A stretch of 64,000 bases of DNA from Candidatus Sedimenticola sp. (ex Thyasira tokunagai) (GCA_037318855.1 CP134874.1:1240598-1304597); one strand, 5' to 3'. Numbered from the stretch's first letter, positions 8,592-17,926 are shown. A program made the numbers and translations. Notes: generated by a model from the letters alone, not told the origin.

Positions 8592-8992
8592 GGACGGTAT
8601 GCACCCTACTAACAAACCTTGCTATTTTTAATTCTTCATATCATTTTGAATGTTTGCGGTGGGACTGTATGGCGGAGTGTTTTCGTTCGAAGTTATCGAG
8701 GAATAAGAAAAAAATTCTATATAGAAAATAAGAGCTTGGTTGCATTGGTTTCGCCATACACGGTCAATTCGCTGCTATTTTTTTTGAACCGGCATATTCG
8801 TCGAAGTGCTTACAAATTGCGCTTTCCAAATTTTGAATTGGAACAGGATTAATTTTTCTCAACAAGCACACGTACTCTAAATTTTTGTTCTAAACTTCTA
8901 ATTAAGGGCGCCTCGGCGTATGGGGGGTGTTGCACAGGTTGAAAGGGTTAATTAAACGATTTGTAACTGCCCCTAATCAACTGGAGAATCTC
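8592..8992. other. A+T-rich leader upstream of the pilus operon
   Basis: About 400 bases of low G+C with no convincing gene. A 77-codon frame at 8619-8852 has no ribosome-binding site or recognisable motif. The first 30 bases match the region next to remnant B at 22353-22382. The pilus operon promoter probably lies here; candidate A+T-rich boxes are too many to choose one. Confidence 0.4.
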
Positions 8993-9751
8993 ATGACTAA
9001 CTCCTCTTTATTTAAAATCTTCCGGAAACAGGGCGGTTTCACCATGGTGGAGCTGGCCATCGTGCTGGTTATCGCCGGGATCATCCTGACGGCAGTGCTG
9101 AAAGGCACTGACATGATCAACAAGGCCAAAATCGAGCGAATCACTTCAGACCTGAAAGGTCTGCAGGGGATGGTGCTGGAGCACGAGAAGCGCACCAGCC
9201 GCCTTCCTGGTGACTGCAATGAAAACGGTGTGATCGGGTACACGGCATTCACCGCGAATGCCATCGACAACAACCAATACGGTTACAACGTCGACTCCGA
9301 CCCGGATGTCGCCGGACGCTGCGACTCGTTTGGCCAGAATGAAACCAATGACGCCAACCGCGTATGGTCCGACCTGCGTAAGGCCAACATCGTCGATCCA
9401 TCCCGCACCAATATTAACCTGACCAAGCACACCCTGACCGACTTTTACGCTGTCGGTAACATCACGGAATCGACATCGGGTGCGAGTCACCCGATCAATG
9501 TCATCGTGGCTCATGGTCTGCCCCTGTGGCTCGCCAAGGGCATCGATGTGGCGATCGACGGTCCCCAGTCGTTGGCTGGTGAAGAGTTGTTTGGTGGCGC
9601 CCGTGGCCGTATCCGTCTCTACGCTACCGAAGATGGCACGGTGAGCGCTGATGGCGCCCAATGGCCGGTGGATAACGTCGGCGGCGGTGACTACCAGTTC
9701 GTGGCCATCACGTACCAGTTCGATACCCGTATGGCGCAGCCGACCCTGTAG
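8993..9751 (+). CDS. Type IV prepilin-like protein 1 (probable major pilin)
   Basis: ATG 8993 (252 residues) has GGAG six bases upstream and gives a normal leader; an in-frame ATG at 8927 would add 22 residues. The leader ends KQGG, cleaved before FTMVELAIVLVIAGIILTAVLKG, the methylated N-terminal helix with Glu5 that docks pilin into the membrane and fibre. The mature domain has a D-x-N-E-N-G loop (LPGDCNENGVIGY) and a second loop (DSDPDVAGRC), with one Cys in each that could form a disulfide. This type of pilin is common in MSHA-like or type II secretion-like systems. It is the first gene of the operon, usual for an abundant subunit. A prepilin peptidase must act on it, but none is in this window. 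Confidence 0.8.
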   Translation: MTNSSLFKIFRKQGGFTMVELAIVLVIAGIILTAVLKGTDMINKAKIERITSDLKGLQGMVLEHEKRTSRLPGDCNENGVIGYTAFTANAIDNNQYGYNVDSDPDVAGRCDSFGQNETNDANRVWSDLRKANIVDPSRTNINLTKHTLTDFYAVGNITESTSGASHPINVIVAHGLPLWLAKGIDVAIDGPQSLAGEELFGGARGRIRLYATEDGTVSADGAQWPVDNVGGGDYQFVAITYQFDTRMAQPTL

Positions 9752-9788
9752 TTACCGAGAGGTGATGCCAGCCCCAGGGAATACGCGA

Positions 9789-10001
9789 ATGAAGGAGATG
9801 CTCAAGCCTTTTCTGAGTCGCGTCCCCTGGCGCTTCTTGATAGTACTTCTCGGCGGCGCGCTGGTGGTTAAAGGTGGTGAGCAACTCCTCTCCGTGGAGC
9901 TGCCCGCCGGTTCGGATACGGTAATGCAGCTGGCCAAGCAGGGTATGGGAATGGTGGTTGCCGGGGGGGTGACGCTGATCGCGGCGATCATTGTCAGATG
10001 A
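9789..10001 (+). CDS. Small two-helix membrane protein in pilus operon
   Basis: ATG 9789 with AGGGA upstream gives 70 residues. It has two hydrophobic segments (PWRFLIVLLGGALVVKGG and GMGMVVAGGVTLIAAIIV) joined by a short polar turn. No known family recognised. It sits 37 bases after the first pilin gene and 45 before the PilM-PilN fusion, in the position where some pilus operons carry small membrane accessory proteins. An earlier in-frame start at 9651 would overlap the pilin gene and is unlikely. Confidence 0.6.
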   Translation: MKEMLKPFLSRVPWRFLIVLLGGALVVKGGEQLLSVELPAGSDTVMQLAKQGMGMVVAGGVTLIAAIIVR

Positions 10002-10046
10002 CCTGAGAGCGCAAGGCTACGCGGTAAATGTAAGGAATCAGGTGAA

Positions 10047-11465
10047 ATGTCCATGACTCTTCTGTCGGGCAAGGAACTGTTGTTAGCCGTGGTGCCTGGC
10101 GGCGACGGGCAGCCGGTGCTGCACTACGCCATGGTGGATGGTCGGCGTATTCGCAAAGTCGGCGAGGGAGAGCCGGCCGGCCTTACCGGGCCGATGCGTG
10201 CCGCTGTCTTTTCGCCAGCCGGCTATTTCGAGCGGGTAGACCTTGCCGCGCCGTCTCCCAAGCTGCTGCCTCTGGCGGCGCGCCGCCATCTGGACGCGGA
10301 ACTGGTCTTCGACGAACCCTACCGATTGCGCGTCCGCAGCCGGGTCAAACGGGAACGCACCATCGCTGCCGACATGGCAGCCATGCCTGAACTCGACCTG
10401 GATACCGCTGTGGCCCTGTTGCCTTTGGAGGAGCAGCCCTGCCTGCAGATGGTGCCGGTGGAACTGGCTATCGCGGCCCTGGTGCGCAAGGCGACTGCCG
10501 AGCCGGTCATTGTCCTGTGGGAAAAAGGCGGTGTGCTCCTTTCGCTGCTGATCGCCGAAGGCATGATAGAAGCCCGTACCCGTGAAAATGTCTCCGCTGA
10601 AAACAGGGAGCTGGTCATCGCCCGCGCCGAGGCCAGCCTGCGTACCTCTGCCAGTCACCGCGGTGAAGGCAGAGAGATTTTTCTCACCCTGGGCATGGGC
10701 GACCTGTGTGGACATGGGGCGGACCTAGGCGAAAAGTCCGTCGAGGTTTTCGAGAAAAAACTGGCCAAGTTGTATCGGGGACGCAGGGGCATGGCCGCTG
10801 ACATCGTCCTGCGGTCTCCCGAGCTGTACGGTCTGCCTTTCGTCGATGATGATTGGAATTTCCAGGAGAAAAACTACCGGGACCAGGTGCAGTCCTGGCG
10901 CTACGCCAAGCCCGTGGCTGCCGCTGCCGGCGTGGCGGGCATCCTGTTCGCCCTATATGGCGGTTTCCAGCACCTGCAGGCCATGAATGCCGCCTCTGAG
11001 TTCGATAAACGACAGGCCAAGCTTCTGCAAACGCAAGTCGAGATCGGGCGCATTCTTCCCAGCGAACAGGCCATGGCGACGGCGCGTAGCGGTCTTCAGG
11101 TACAAGTTCAGAGCCTGAGTGAGGTCCGCCTGGACCACATGCTGGACTGGCTGACCCACCTGGTGCCCGAAGGGGTCATCATCCGCAGTCTCGTCGTGGA
11201 GCCGGAGCCGCCACCGCGTGGTGGCAGGAGGACGGCAGCGGTTAAATACCCACCCGGACAGAAACCCTTCCTGGTCAAGATGGAAATCGTACTGGCCGAA
11301 ACCTCGTTCGATGCAGCGGAGGCAAGTTCGGCCGAATTGGTCAGACGCCTGAGCAGACGCCTGGATATTGTGGAAAGTCGCCTTGCCGTGCCGGCACCGG
11401 AGCAGGGTATGCGGCGTAACGTGGTGTTGGTGGTAGCTGCCCATGCCCGAGCGGTGAAATTCTAA
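10047..11465 (+). CDS. PilM-PilN fusion (MshI-like) pilus assembly protein
   Basis: The 472-residue protein combines a cytoplasmic, actin-like PilM/MshI domain (about 1-270, with an ethanolamine/FtsA-type fold pattern) with a PilN-like part. One membrane helix (PVAAAAGVAGILFALYGGF, about residue 291) is followed by a periplasmic coiled coil and a ferredoxin-like region ending in VVLVVAAHARAVKF. In most type IVa pili these are separate proteins that link the ATPase to the PilO/PilP/secretin complex; GspL of type II secretion has the same single-chain layout. It is followed without gap by the ATPase gene, its expected partner. Assignment of each half is by layout and moderate similarity. Confidence 0.7.
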   Translation: MSMTLLSGKELLLAVVPGGDGQPVLHYAMVDGRRIRKVGEGEPAGLTGPMRAAVFSPAGYFERVDLAAPSPKLLPLAARRHLDAELVFDEPYRLRVRSRVKRERTIAADMAAMPELDLDTAVALLPLEEQPCLQMVPVELAIAALVRKATAEPVIVLWEKGGVLLSLLIAEGMIEARTRENVSAENRELVIARAEASLRTSASHRGEGREIFLTLGMGDLCGHGADLGEKSVEVFEKKLAKLYRGRRGMAADIVLRSPELYGLPFVDDDWNFQEKNYRDQVQSWRYAKPVAAAAGVAGILFALYGGFQHLQAMNAASEFDKRQAKLLQTQVEIGRILPSEQAMATARSGLQVQVQSLSEVRLDHMLDWLTHLVPEGVIIRSLVVEPEPPPRGGRRTAAVKYPPGQKPFLVKMEIVLAETSFDAAEASSAELVRRLSRRLDIVESRLAVPAPEQGMRRNVVLVVAAHARAVKF

Positions 11466-13100
11466 ATGATTGGTAAAGAGGATCAAGCTGCGAAGACTAT
11501 CGGTCGCCTCCTGGTGGGGGATGGCCTTATCGATGAGGCCATGCTCACCTATGCGATGAAGGTCCAGACGGTTTCCCGCGAGCGGCTCGGGGACACCCTG
11601 CTGCGCCTGCGCTTCGTCACCGACCGGGATATCGCGTCGGTGGTGGCACGCCAGGCGGGGCTGGAATTTGATCCCATGATGGTGGTGAGTTCCACCCCGG
11701 AGGCCCTGGCCCAGATCCCCTCGGCTTTCGCCCAGAAGCACGGCTTGCTGCCCCTGGCGATTGAAGACGGCCACCTGGTGGTCGCGTGTGTCGATCCTTA
11801 TGCGCGCAATGCCCTGGATCGGGTGTCCCGCTTTACGTCATACCCCTTGCGCCTGGTGGTGGCGCCGGAAGCGCGCCTGCGTTGGGAGGTGCAGCGCCTC
11901 TACCAGCTGGCGGAAAGGCACATCGACCAGGAGATCGAGCGCATCTCCCAGTCGGCGGCATCCGGCCAGGAAATCGTCGCCGAACGCCTGATGGAGCTCC
12001 TGGTCAGCTCCGCCATCGAATACGACGGCACGGACATTCATCTCAACCCAACCGAACGTGCCACCTTGGTCTCTTTCCGCATGGATGGTGTACTGCAGTT
12101 GCGTTACACCCTGCCCGCGTCGGTTCATGGTCGCCTGATATCTGCGTTCAAGGTCGCCGCAGGCATGGATATCGCCGAATCCCACCGGCCCAGTGACGGG
12201 CACATGTCCTTTACCTATCTGCAGGAAAAATACGATCTACGTATCTCCACCATCCCGTCAGTGGTCGGCGAGAATATGGTGATTCGAGTGTTGTCCGGTT
12301 CACATGAGTTCCGCTCGCTGGAGGATCTTGGTCTCACTCCCGAGCAGATCGAGCGCACCACCGATATGTCTCATTCCCCGCACGGCATTGTGCTGGTGTC
12401 CGGCCCTACCGGCTCGGGGAAGACCACGACCCTGTACGCCGTCATGCGCACCATCAATGCGAGGGAGAAGAACATTCTCACCATCGAAGACCCGGTGGAG
12501 TACACCATGCCCCTGGTCCAACAGATTGAGGTAAACGAGAAGGCCGGCATCACCTTTACCAGCAGCATCCGCAGTTTCTTGCGCCAGGACCCGGACATCA
12601 TGCTGATCGGTGAGATCCGCGACGAGGAGACCGCTGTCCTCTCCATGCGCGCTGCCCTGACCGGCCACCTGGTGTTTTCGACGGTGCACACCAATGATGC
12701 AGTGGGCGCGGTGGTACGCCTGCGCGACCTGGGTGTGGAGGACTACATCATTGCCTCGACCATCCGCGGGGTGGTCTCGCAGCGCCTGCTGCGACTGCTG
12801 TGTCCCCACTGCAAGCGTCCGAGCAGTCTCGAAGAGCCATGGAACGACATCCCCCCGGAAAAGATTTTTGAGCACGTCGGATGCCCGCAGTGTCGCGAGA
12901 CCGGCTACCTTGGCCGCACCGCCATTGCCGAGGTCCTGCAGATGGACCAGAGCCTCCTCCACCTGATTGGCGAGGGAGCCTCGATCAGTGAAATCGAGAT
13001 GGCTGCCAAGGGGCACGGCATGCGCACCCTGAGTGATGCGGGCCAGGATTTGGTTGCCGACGGCCTCACCGACATCGACGAATTCAAACGGGTGCTCTGA
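11466..13100 (+). CDS. mshE: Pilus/secretion assembly ATPase (MshE/PilB/GspE family)
   Basis: The 544-residue protein has the N-terminal GspE domain (about 10-150) and a secretion ATPase domain. Walker A is GPTGSGKTTTLYA (about 313), the Asp box includes EDPVEYT, Walker B is LIGEIRDEETA (about 378), and a His box follows (STVHTND). Two CxxC pairs (CPHC about 445, CPQC about 473) form the zinc site typical of PilB/GspE assembly motors and absent from PilT retraction motors. It powers pilin polymerisation at the inner membrane with the platform protein encoded next; the genes overlap by one base (TGATG). Full length for the family. Confidence 0.92.
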   Translation: MIGKEDQAAKTIGRLLVGDGLIDEAMLTYAMKVQTVSRERLGDTLLRLRFVTDRDIASVVARQAGLEFDPMMVVSSTPEALAQIPSAFAQKHGLLPLAIEDGHLVVACVDPYARNALDRVSRFTSYPLRLVVAPEARLRWEVQRLYQLAERHIDQEIERISQSAASGQEIVAERLMELLVSSAIEYDGTDIHLNPTERATLVSFRMDGVLQLRYTLPASVHGRLISAFKVAAGMDIAESHRPSDGHMSFTYLQEKYDLRISTIPSVVGENMVIRVLSGSHEFRSLEDLGLTPEQIERTTDMSHSPHGIVLVSGPTGSGKTTTLYAVMRTINAREKNILTIEDPVEYTMPLVQQIEVNEKAGITFTSSIRSFLRQDPDIMLIGEIRDEETAVLSMRAALTGHLVFSTVHTNDAVGAVVRLRDLGVEDYIIASTIRGVVSQRLLRLLCPHCKRPSSLEEPWNDIPPEKIFEHVGCPQCRETGYLGRTAIAEVLQMDQSLLHLIGEGASISEIEMAAKGHGMRTLSDAGQDLVADGLTDIDEFKRVL

Positions 13101-14314
13101 TGGCCTACATGCTCTATTCCATCCTCAACCGCGAAGGCCAGCAAGTCCGCCGCCTCGGACAGTATGCCGACGTGGATGAGTTGGACAGGGAGGTTTCCCA
13201 GCATGACGAGCAGTTGGTTGATTTCCACGTCCTGTCTGACGGTGTGGGCCGTACCCTGGAGTTCCTGCGTGGCAAACCGAAGCCGCTGGACATTGCCGAA
13301 TTCTGCTCGACACTCTCCTACTATGTCTCCGGCGGTGTAGAGCTGCAGGGGGCATTGGCTGATACGGCGGAGTCGACCACGTCCGCCAGCATGCGCACCG
13401 CCATCCTGGATATCCGGCGCAGCCTGCGGGGCGGCTACTCCTTGTCCGAAAGCATGCGCATGACCGGTCGTTTCCCCGACGTGGCGGTCAATATGTCCCG
13501 CATCGGCGAGGAGAGCGGCAGCCTCGACCGCATGCTGCGGGATGCCGCCAGGCACATCGAACGGGTGGAAGACATCAAGAGTGCAGCCAAGCGTGCACTC
13601 ATCTATCCGCTTTTCACACTGGTGGTCGTAGGCGCGGCCGGCGCCTTCTGGATGGCCGTGGTGGTACCCAAGATCGTGGAGCTGTTCGAGGCCATGCAGG
13701 TGGAGCTTGAGCCGGCCACCCTGATGCTCATCGCCATGAGCAACTTTGTTGTGGACTACTGGCCATGGATTCTGGGCACCATCGTTGCGATTCCCTTCCT
13801 GTGGTTGATCGCTCGTCGCAACAGGCGATTTCGCGTCGTCACTGACCACGGCCTGTGGCGGCTGCCGCTCTTTGGCCGCATTGTCCGTGGTGGGCAGATG
13901 TCGTTCTATTACCAGTACCTGGCCTTGATGTACGGTGCCGGCGTCGTCATCACCACCGCCCTGGATACGCTGCAGAAGACGGTCAGCAACAAGTATTTCG
14001 CCGACCGGGTGAACAGCCTGCTGGATGATCTGCGTTCAGGCGTGACACTTGGGGTCGCATTCAAGCAGTGTGAAGTGTTCCCGGTGCTCGACCAGCGCAT
14101 GGTGTCGATCGGTGAAACCACCGGCAATCTGGATGAGCAGTTGCAGAAGTTGGCCGACATGCATTACCGGCGGGTGCAGGCCCTGGTCGAGGTGCTGCCC
14201 AAGTTCCTGGAGCCGGCAATGCTGGTGCTGCTGGGTGCTGCCTTCGGCTTCTTCATCATCGCCCTGATGGGCCCGCTCTACAACATGGTCAGCCAACTGG
14301 GGGGTGCGGGATGA
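13100..14314 (+). CDS. mshG: Pilus inner-membrane platform protein (MshG/PilC/GspF family)
   Basis: The 404-residue protein carries two T2SSF domains, each followed by membrane helices: ALIYPLFTLVVVGAAGAFWMAVVV (about 170), WPWILGTIVAIPFLWLIA (about 217) and PAMLVLLGAAFGFFIIALMGPLY (about 371). The conserved GxxSLDRML segment (ESGSLDRML) and its repeat ETTGNLDEQL mark the two domains. It forms the rotor or platform on which the ATPase acts to insert pilins. It begins in the ATPase stop codon and overlaps the next prepilin gene by 4 bases (ATGA), so the three are translationally coupled. Confidence 0.9.
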   Translation: MAYMLYSILNREGQQVRRLGQYADVDELDREVSQHDEQLVDFHVLSDGVGRTLEFLRGKPKPLDIAEFCSTLSYYVSGGVELQGALADTAESTTSASMRTAILDIRRSLRGGYSLSESMRMTGRFPDVAVNMSRIGEESGSLDRMLRDAARHIERVEDIKSAAKRALIYPLFTLVVVGAAGAFWMAVVVPKIVELFEAMQVELEPATLMLIAMSNFVVDYWPWILGTIVAIPFLWLIARRNRRFRVVTDHGLWRLPLFGRIVRGGQMSFYYQYLALMYGAGVVITTALDTLQKTVSNKYFADRVNSLLDDLRSGVTLGVAFKQCEVFPVLDQRMVSIGETTGNLDEQLQKLADMHYRRVQALVEVLPKFLEPAMLVLLGAAFGFFIIALMGPLYNMVSQLGGAG

Positions 14315-15321
14315 GCCACCTATTACGTGACTGTGCCGGTTTCACCATCCTCGAACTTGCCCTGGTGCTGATCGTGGTGGGCCTTCTCGCTTCCGCGTTG
14401 TTACCCCTGGCCGGCGATGTCCATATCAATTCCATGAACGAACGCGACCAGGCCACCATGGAAAGCGCTAAGAATGCCTTACTGGGGTACGTTCGCGTCA
14501 ATAGTGGTTTGCCTTGCGTGGATGACACAGGCGATCCTGACGTAACCACTGGGTGCGATGCTACCAACACCCTGGACCTGCTGGGTGTACGCACCACGGA
14601 CGCCAGGGGGCGGACCTTTGCCTATGATGTAAACTCCAGCCTTACCGTGTTCAGCACTGGTGGTAACTGGTCTCAGCTGTGTACTGCACTGACTAATCTC
14701 ATCAATGCGGGGGGACCGCAGGATCCCGGCACATGCGCCACCAGCAACGCCAACACAGGTAACACCGCCTGCACTGCGAGCCATTCTCTGGCCTATGTGC
14801 TGGTCGGTCGTGGCAGCGACCGCTGTCTCAACCTGGAAAACACACACGCGACCTCGCCCAACGATGCGGTCTGTGCAACGGCGGTGGCCAACAACCGCAC
14901 CTTCGAGAATCCGGTGCGTCGCCACTCGCGCGATGTGGATGACGGCTACTACGATGATCTGGTAGTCACCCTGACGCCGGCCGAGTTGGCCGAAGCCATG
15001 GGGTGCTTGCCGGGAGGGGGGAATCTCTATGCCGTTTGTGACGCAGGAGAAAGATATCTGCAGGTCACCAATGGTGATAACAGCCCGATGGGAGTCAGTC
15101 TGGATGGTGGAACAACCTGCGATACGGTTGGCAATTACGGAACCCGTATCTTTGGCTGCATAGATGAAACCATCACAGTCCATGTAGATCCCAGTACAGG
15201 CAATTGTGGTAGCGGTAGTCCTGAGTATCAGGCTCAGGTATCAGACATTGATGCAAATGGAGACGGGCATGCAGATCTGTTCTGTACCGATCCCGGCCCC
15301 TTGTCGTGTGACCCCAACTGA
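14311..15321 (+). CDS. Prepilin-like protein 2 with Ca-binding-type loop
   Basis: The 336-residue protein has a short leader, then G|FTILELALVLIVVGLLASALLPLAG, the class III signal and hydrophobic helix with Glu5. The large globular part has about twelve cysteines, likely several disulfides, and a C-terminal D-x-D-x-N-G-D-G-x-x-D loop (DIDANGDGHADLFC, about 15247-15288) of EF-hand/dockerin type. It is larger than the first pilin and probably a minor or tip subunit; adhesive function is inference. It follows the platform gene with ATGA overlap. Confidence 0.75.
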   Translation: MSHLLRDCAGFTILELALVLIVVGLLASALLPLAGDVHINSMNERDQATMESAKNALLGYVRVNSGLPCVDDTGDPDVTTGCDATNTLDLLGVRTTDARGRTFAYDVNSSLTVFSTGGNWSQLCTALTNLINAGGPQDPGTCATSNANTGNTACTASHSLAYVLVGRGSDRCLNLENTHATSPNDAVCATAVANNRTFENPVRRHSRDVDDGYYDDLVVTLTPAELAEAMGCLPGGGNLYAVCDAGERYLQVTNGDNSPMGVSLDGGTTCDTVGNYGTRIFGCIDETITVHVDPSTGNCGSGSPEYQAQVSDIDANGDGHADLFCTDPGPLSCDPN

Positions 15322-15329
15322 GTATTGTT

Positions 15330-15797
15330 ATGTCCTCTTTTACTAATACAACCATCCAAGTCCTGGTCGTCGGGGCAGTGATCCTGGCAGCCGGGGTTTT
15401 CTACCAGAGCTTCGCCTCCTATCGCATGGACGAGGCCGACATGGCCCTGCGCAGAATCCAGTCTGCTCAGGTGAAGGCGGACACCACGCGCAAACGTGCC
15501 GAGCAATACGTGAGCCTGATTGCTGACATGGCCCACAGGAAGATCGACCGCCAGGAACCGCTCTCCCTGGTCACTGAATTCTCGCCCCGCGAGATCAGCC
15601 AGGTGGGCCCGCTGCTGAGCACCCTGTACCAAAGGGATGGCAGTTTCTTCCTGAAACGCTTCCAACTGACATGGCGTGATGCCAATGAGGAACTGGGCCT
15701 GTTGCCGCGGGTGGCGCTGGACCTGGAAGGCCGCAAGGTGTTGTTGTTTTCCGACCAGGAGGCTGCAGGCTTGCCCGTTACCCCTGCAGGACAGTGA
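15330..15797 (+). CDS. PilO/MshJ-like bitopic pilus assembly protein
   Basis: The 155-residue protein has one membrane helix near the N-terminus (IQVLVVGAVILAAGVFYQSF) followed by a periplasmic coiled coil (MALRRIQSAQVKADTTRKRAEQ) and a small C-terminal domain. This is the layout of PilO/MshJ/GspM, which pairs with PilN and PilP. Sequence similarity is too weak for certainty; the call rests on topology and position between the minor pilin and the PilP-like gene. Confidence 0.5.
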   Translation: MSSFTNTTIQVLVVGAVILAAGVFYQSFASYRMDEADMALRRIQSAQVKADTTRKRAEQYVSLIADMAHRKIDRQEPLSLVTEFSPREISQVGPLLSTLYQRDGSFFLKRFQLTWRDANEELGLLPRVALDLEGRKVLLFSDQEAAGLPVTPAGQ

Positions 15798-15805
15798 GGA
15801 CCGAC

Positions 15806-16333
15806 ATGCATCCGTATATTCCCTTCGCAGCTTTACCGGCAGCAGTACTTGTCGCCTGGTTTGCTGCTCCCTATTTTTCGACCAGTGATCCGGTACGTTA
15901 CCGGGTCCCGCCTGTGGCGCAGATCGAAGATCCGTCTGCGCTGATGGAGGCCCGTGCCCAGGCGGTTGAGAAGCCTGACATCCGTGTTCAGGCCTTCCTC
16001 CCTCATAAGCCACCACGCGTGCCTGATCCCGAGCCCATTCTCGTTCTGCAAAGTGTGGTGACCGGGGACCAGGTACGTCTGGCAACCATCAATGGTCGCA
16101 ATGTTCAGGAAGGTGATCGTGTTGAAGGCTACGTGGTGCAGCGCATCACTGCCGATGGCGTGGTACTGGTGGATGGCGACAGATCCCGCCGTCTGCCCAT
16201 GCGCCCCCTGCATGAGCTACCTCCTCCTATCCAACCAGATGAGGATAGTTCGCAGACTCATCCCGGTGCCCGGCGCGAAAGTACTGATCTCACCCAGGAT
16301 TTCTGGCGGATCTTCGATGCATTGAAACCCTAG
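15806..16333 (+). CDS. PilP/MshK-like pilus assembly protein
   Basis: ATG 15806 has a GTGAGGA ribosome-binding site five bases before it, preferred to GTG 15794. The 175-residue protein has an N-terminal membrane segment (IPFAALPAAVLVAWFAAPYF), a proline-rich linker and a small beta-rich homology region (VVTGDQVRLATINGRNVQEGDRV) with a final GVVLVDGDRSRRL strand. This is the GspC/PilP HR pattern that contacts the secretin N-domains, fitting the secretin gene just downstream. Ends 18 bases before that gene. Confidence 0.6.
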   Translation: MHPYIPFAALPAAVLVAWFAAPYFSTSDPVRYRVPPVAQIEDPSALMEARAQAVEKPDIRVQAFLPHKPPRVPDPEPILVLQSVVTGDQVRLATINGRNVQEGDRVEGYVVQRITADGVVLVDGDRSRRLPMRPLHELPPPIQPDEDSSQTHPGARRESTDLTQDFWRIFDALKP

Positions 16334-16351
16334 CCCCAATAGGAGGCTGGT

Positions 16352-17926
16352 ATGAACAATATTCGCACTATTACCTCTCTTGTCCTGGTGGCCTTGTTGG
16401 TTACAGGGTGCGCCACGAACGAGGAGAAACCGAAACTGGATATAAAGATTCCGTCCGGTGACCTGGACTACAAGCCCGCCCCCCCCCGGCCCGCGAAGCT
16501 GGGTGTGACAAGTCGCATGCCGAGGTTCAGCCTCCCGGCCACCGTCGCCGATGTGAAACTGTACAGCTTTCGCGCTACGGGACAGCCGGTTCGCCTGGCC
16601 CTGTCTCAATTGGCCACTGCCTACAAGCTGAACATCGTGGTGGACCAGGATGTGGATGGGCTGGTGACCGTGGACCTGAAGGACCTCCCCCTGGAGAAGG
16701 TTCTCGAGGCAACGCTGGAACCGCTTGGTCTGGCCTGGACCTGGCAGGATGGCCTGTTGCGTGTCAGCCGCCTTGAGACCCGGATATTTCAGATCGATTA
16801 CCTGCGCCTGGTGCGAACGGGTAGCGGCAACAGTTCCAGCAGTACCACGCTCAGTGGTGGCGGCGGCGGAAGCTCCGGTAGCGCCACCTCATCCATTGCC
16901 CAGGACGACACCATCGATTTCTGGAGCGAGCTGGAAGATCAACTCGATGCCATCCTGGAGCGCAGCACCGACGATTACGGCGCTGGTGATCGGCCGATGG
17001 AAACCACTGTGCAGACCGACCGGGAGACCAACATCACGACCACCCTCACCCAGCCAGTGCTCGAGTCGGAAGGCCGCCTGGTCATTGACCGGCTGTCCGG
17101 CACCATCCAGGTCACCACATCACGCGCGCGCATGAAGAATGTGGTTGAATTCATCAAGCGCGTGACCGAGGGAATCAAGCGCCAGGTGTATATCGAAGCC
17201 AGGGTGGTCGAGGTCTCCCTCAGTGATGACCAGGCCTTTGGTGTCGACTGGAACAAGCTCAATCTCGGTGATTCGCTACAGCTCAGTAGTGATGTTGCCA
17301 TCAGCAGCCCGGCTGATGGCGCCAACGTGAAGTCGTCCACCGGGTCGGGCAGCTACATCCGCAAGTTCAGTCTGTTTGGCACCTTCCTGGACATTGATGT
17401 GGCAGTGAATGCCCTGAAGGAGCAGGGGCAGGTCAAGGTGGTATCGCAGCCGCGCATCCGCACACTCAACAACCAGCCGGCTATCGTAAGAGTCGGCACA
17501 GAACGGACCTTTTTCGTCACTGAGACCGATATCGATTCTGATACCAATGTCCAGACAACGAGCCACACCGCGACCACCATTACCGAGGGCCTGGTGCTGA
17601 CGGTCACGCCGCAGATCTCCGGTACCGGCGAGATCACCATGGATGTCACCCCGGTGCTGACCCGCATCACCGGCACAGACACCTCGCCGGATGGGCTGAG
17701 CAATGCCCCCAGGCTGGACGTCAAGCAGAGTTCCACCCTGGTTCGCATGCTCGATGGCGAAACCATCGTCGTGGGTGGCCTGATCAAGGAGACTGTCAGC
17801 AATACCGAACGCTCCGTACCGGTTCTGGGTGCGCTGCCGGTCGTTGGAATGCTGTTCAAGGCCAATTACGATCGGGATGATCGTACTGAACTCATCATCT
17901 TCATCACTCCCCACATTATTGAATGA
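16352..17926 (+). CDS. mshL: Outer-membrane secretin (MshL/PilQ family)
   Basis: The 524-residue protein starts behind a strong AGGAGG site and has a lipoprotein leader with lipobox LVTGC (Cys near residue 20). An STN/secretin N-domain (about 70-140: LSQLATAYKLNIVVDQDV) precedes a Gly/Ser-rich linker (SGGGGGSSGS), a second N-domain, and the C-terminal secretin domain from about 285. The signature near the end reads LDGETIVVGGLIKE. It forms the gated outer-membrane channel for the pilus. Length and Gly/Ser linker fit MshL. It overlaps the next gene by 4 bases. Confidence 0.9.
   Translation: MNNIRTITSLVLVALLVTGCATNEEKPKLDIKIPSGDLDYKPAPPRPAKLGVTSRMPRFSLPATVADVKLYSFRATGQPVRLALSQLATAYKLNIVVDQDVDGLVTVDLKDLPLEKVLEATLEPLGLAWTWQDGLLRVSRLETRIFQIDYLRLVRTGSGNSSSSTTLSGGGGGSSGSATSSIAQDDTIDFWSELEDQLDAILERSTDDYGAGDRPMETTVQTDRETNITTTLTQPVLESEGRLVIDRLSGTIQVTTSRARMKNVVEFIKRVTEGIKRQVYIEARVVEVSLSDDQAFGVDWNKLNLGDSLQLSSDVAISSPADGANVKSSTGSGSYIRKFSLFGTFLDIDVAVNALKEQGQVKVVSQPRIRTLNNQPAIVRVGTERTFFVTETDIDSDTNVQTTSHTATTITEGLVLTVTPQISGTGEITMDVTPVLTRITGTDTSPDGLSNAPRLDVKQSSTLVRMLDGETIVVGGLIKETVSNTERSVPVLGALPVVGMLFKANYDRDDRTELIIFITPHIIE

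Noticed and set aside
8619..8852. 77-codon + strand frame upstream of the pilus operon
   Set aside because: A+T-rich, no ribosome-binding site, no motif, not conserved near remnant B.
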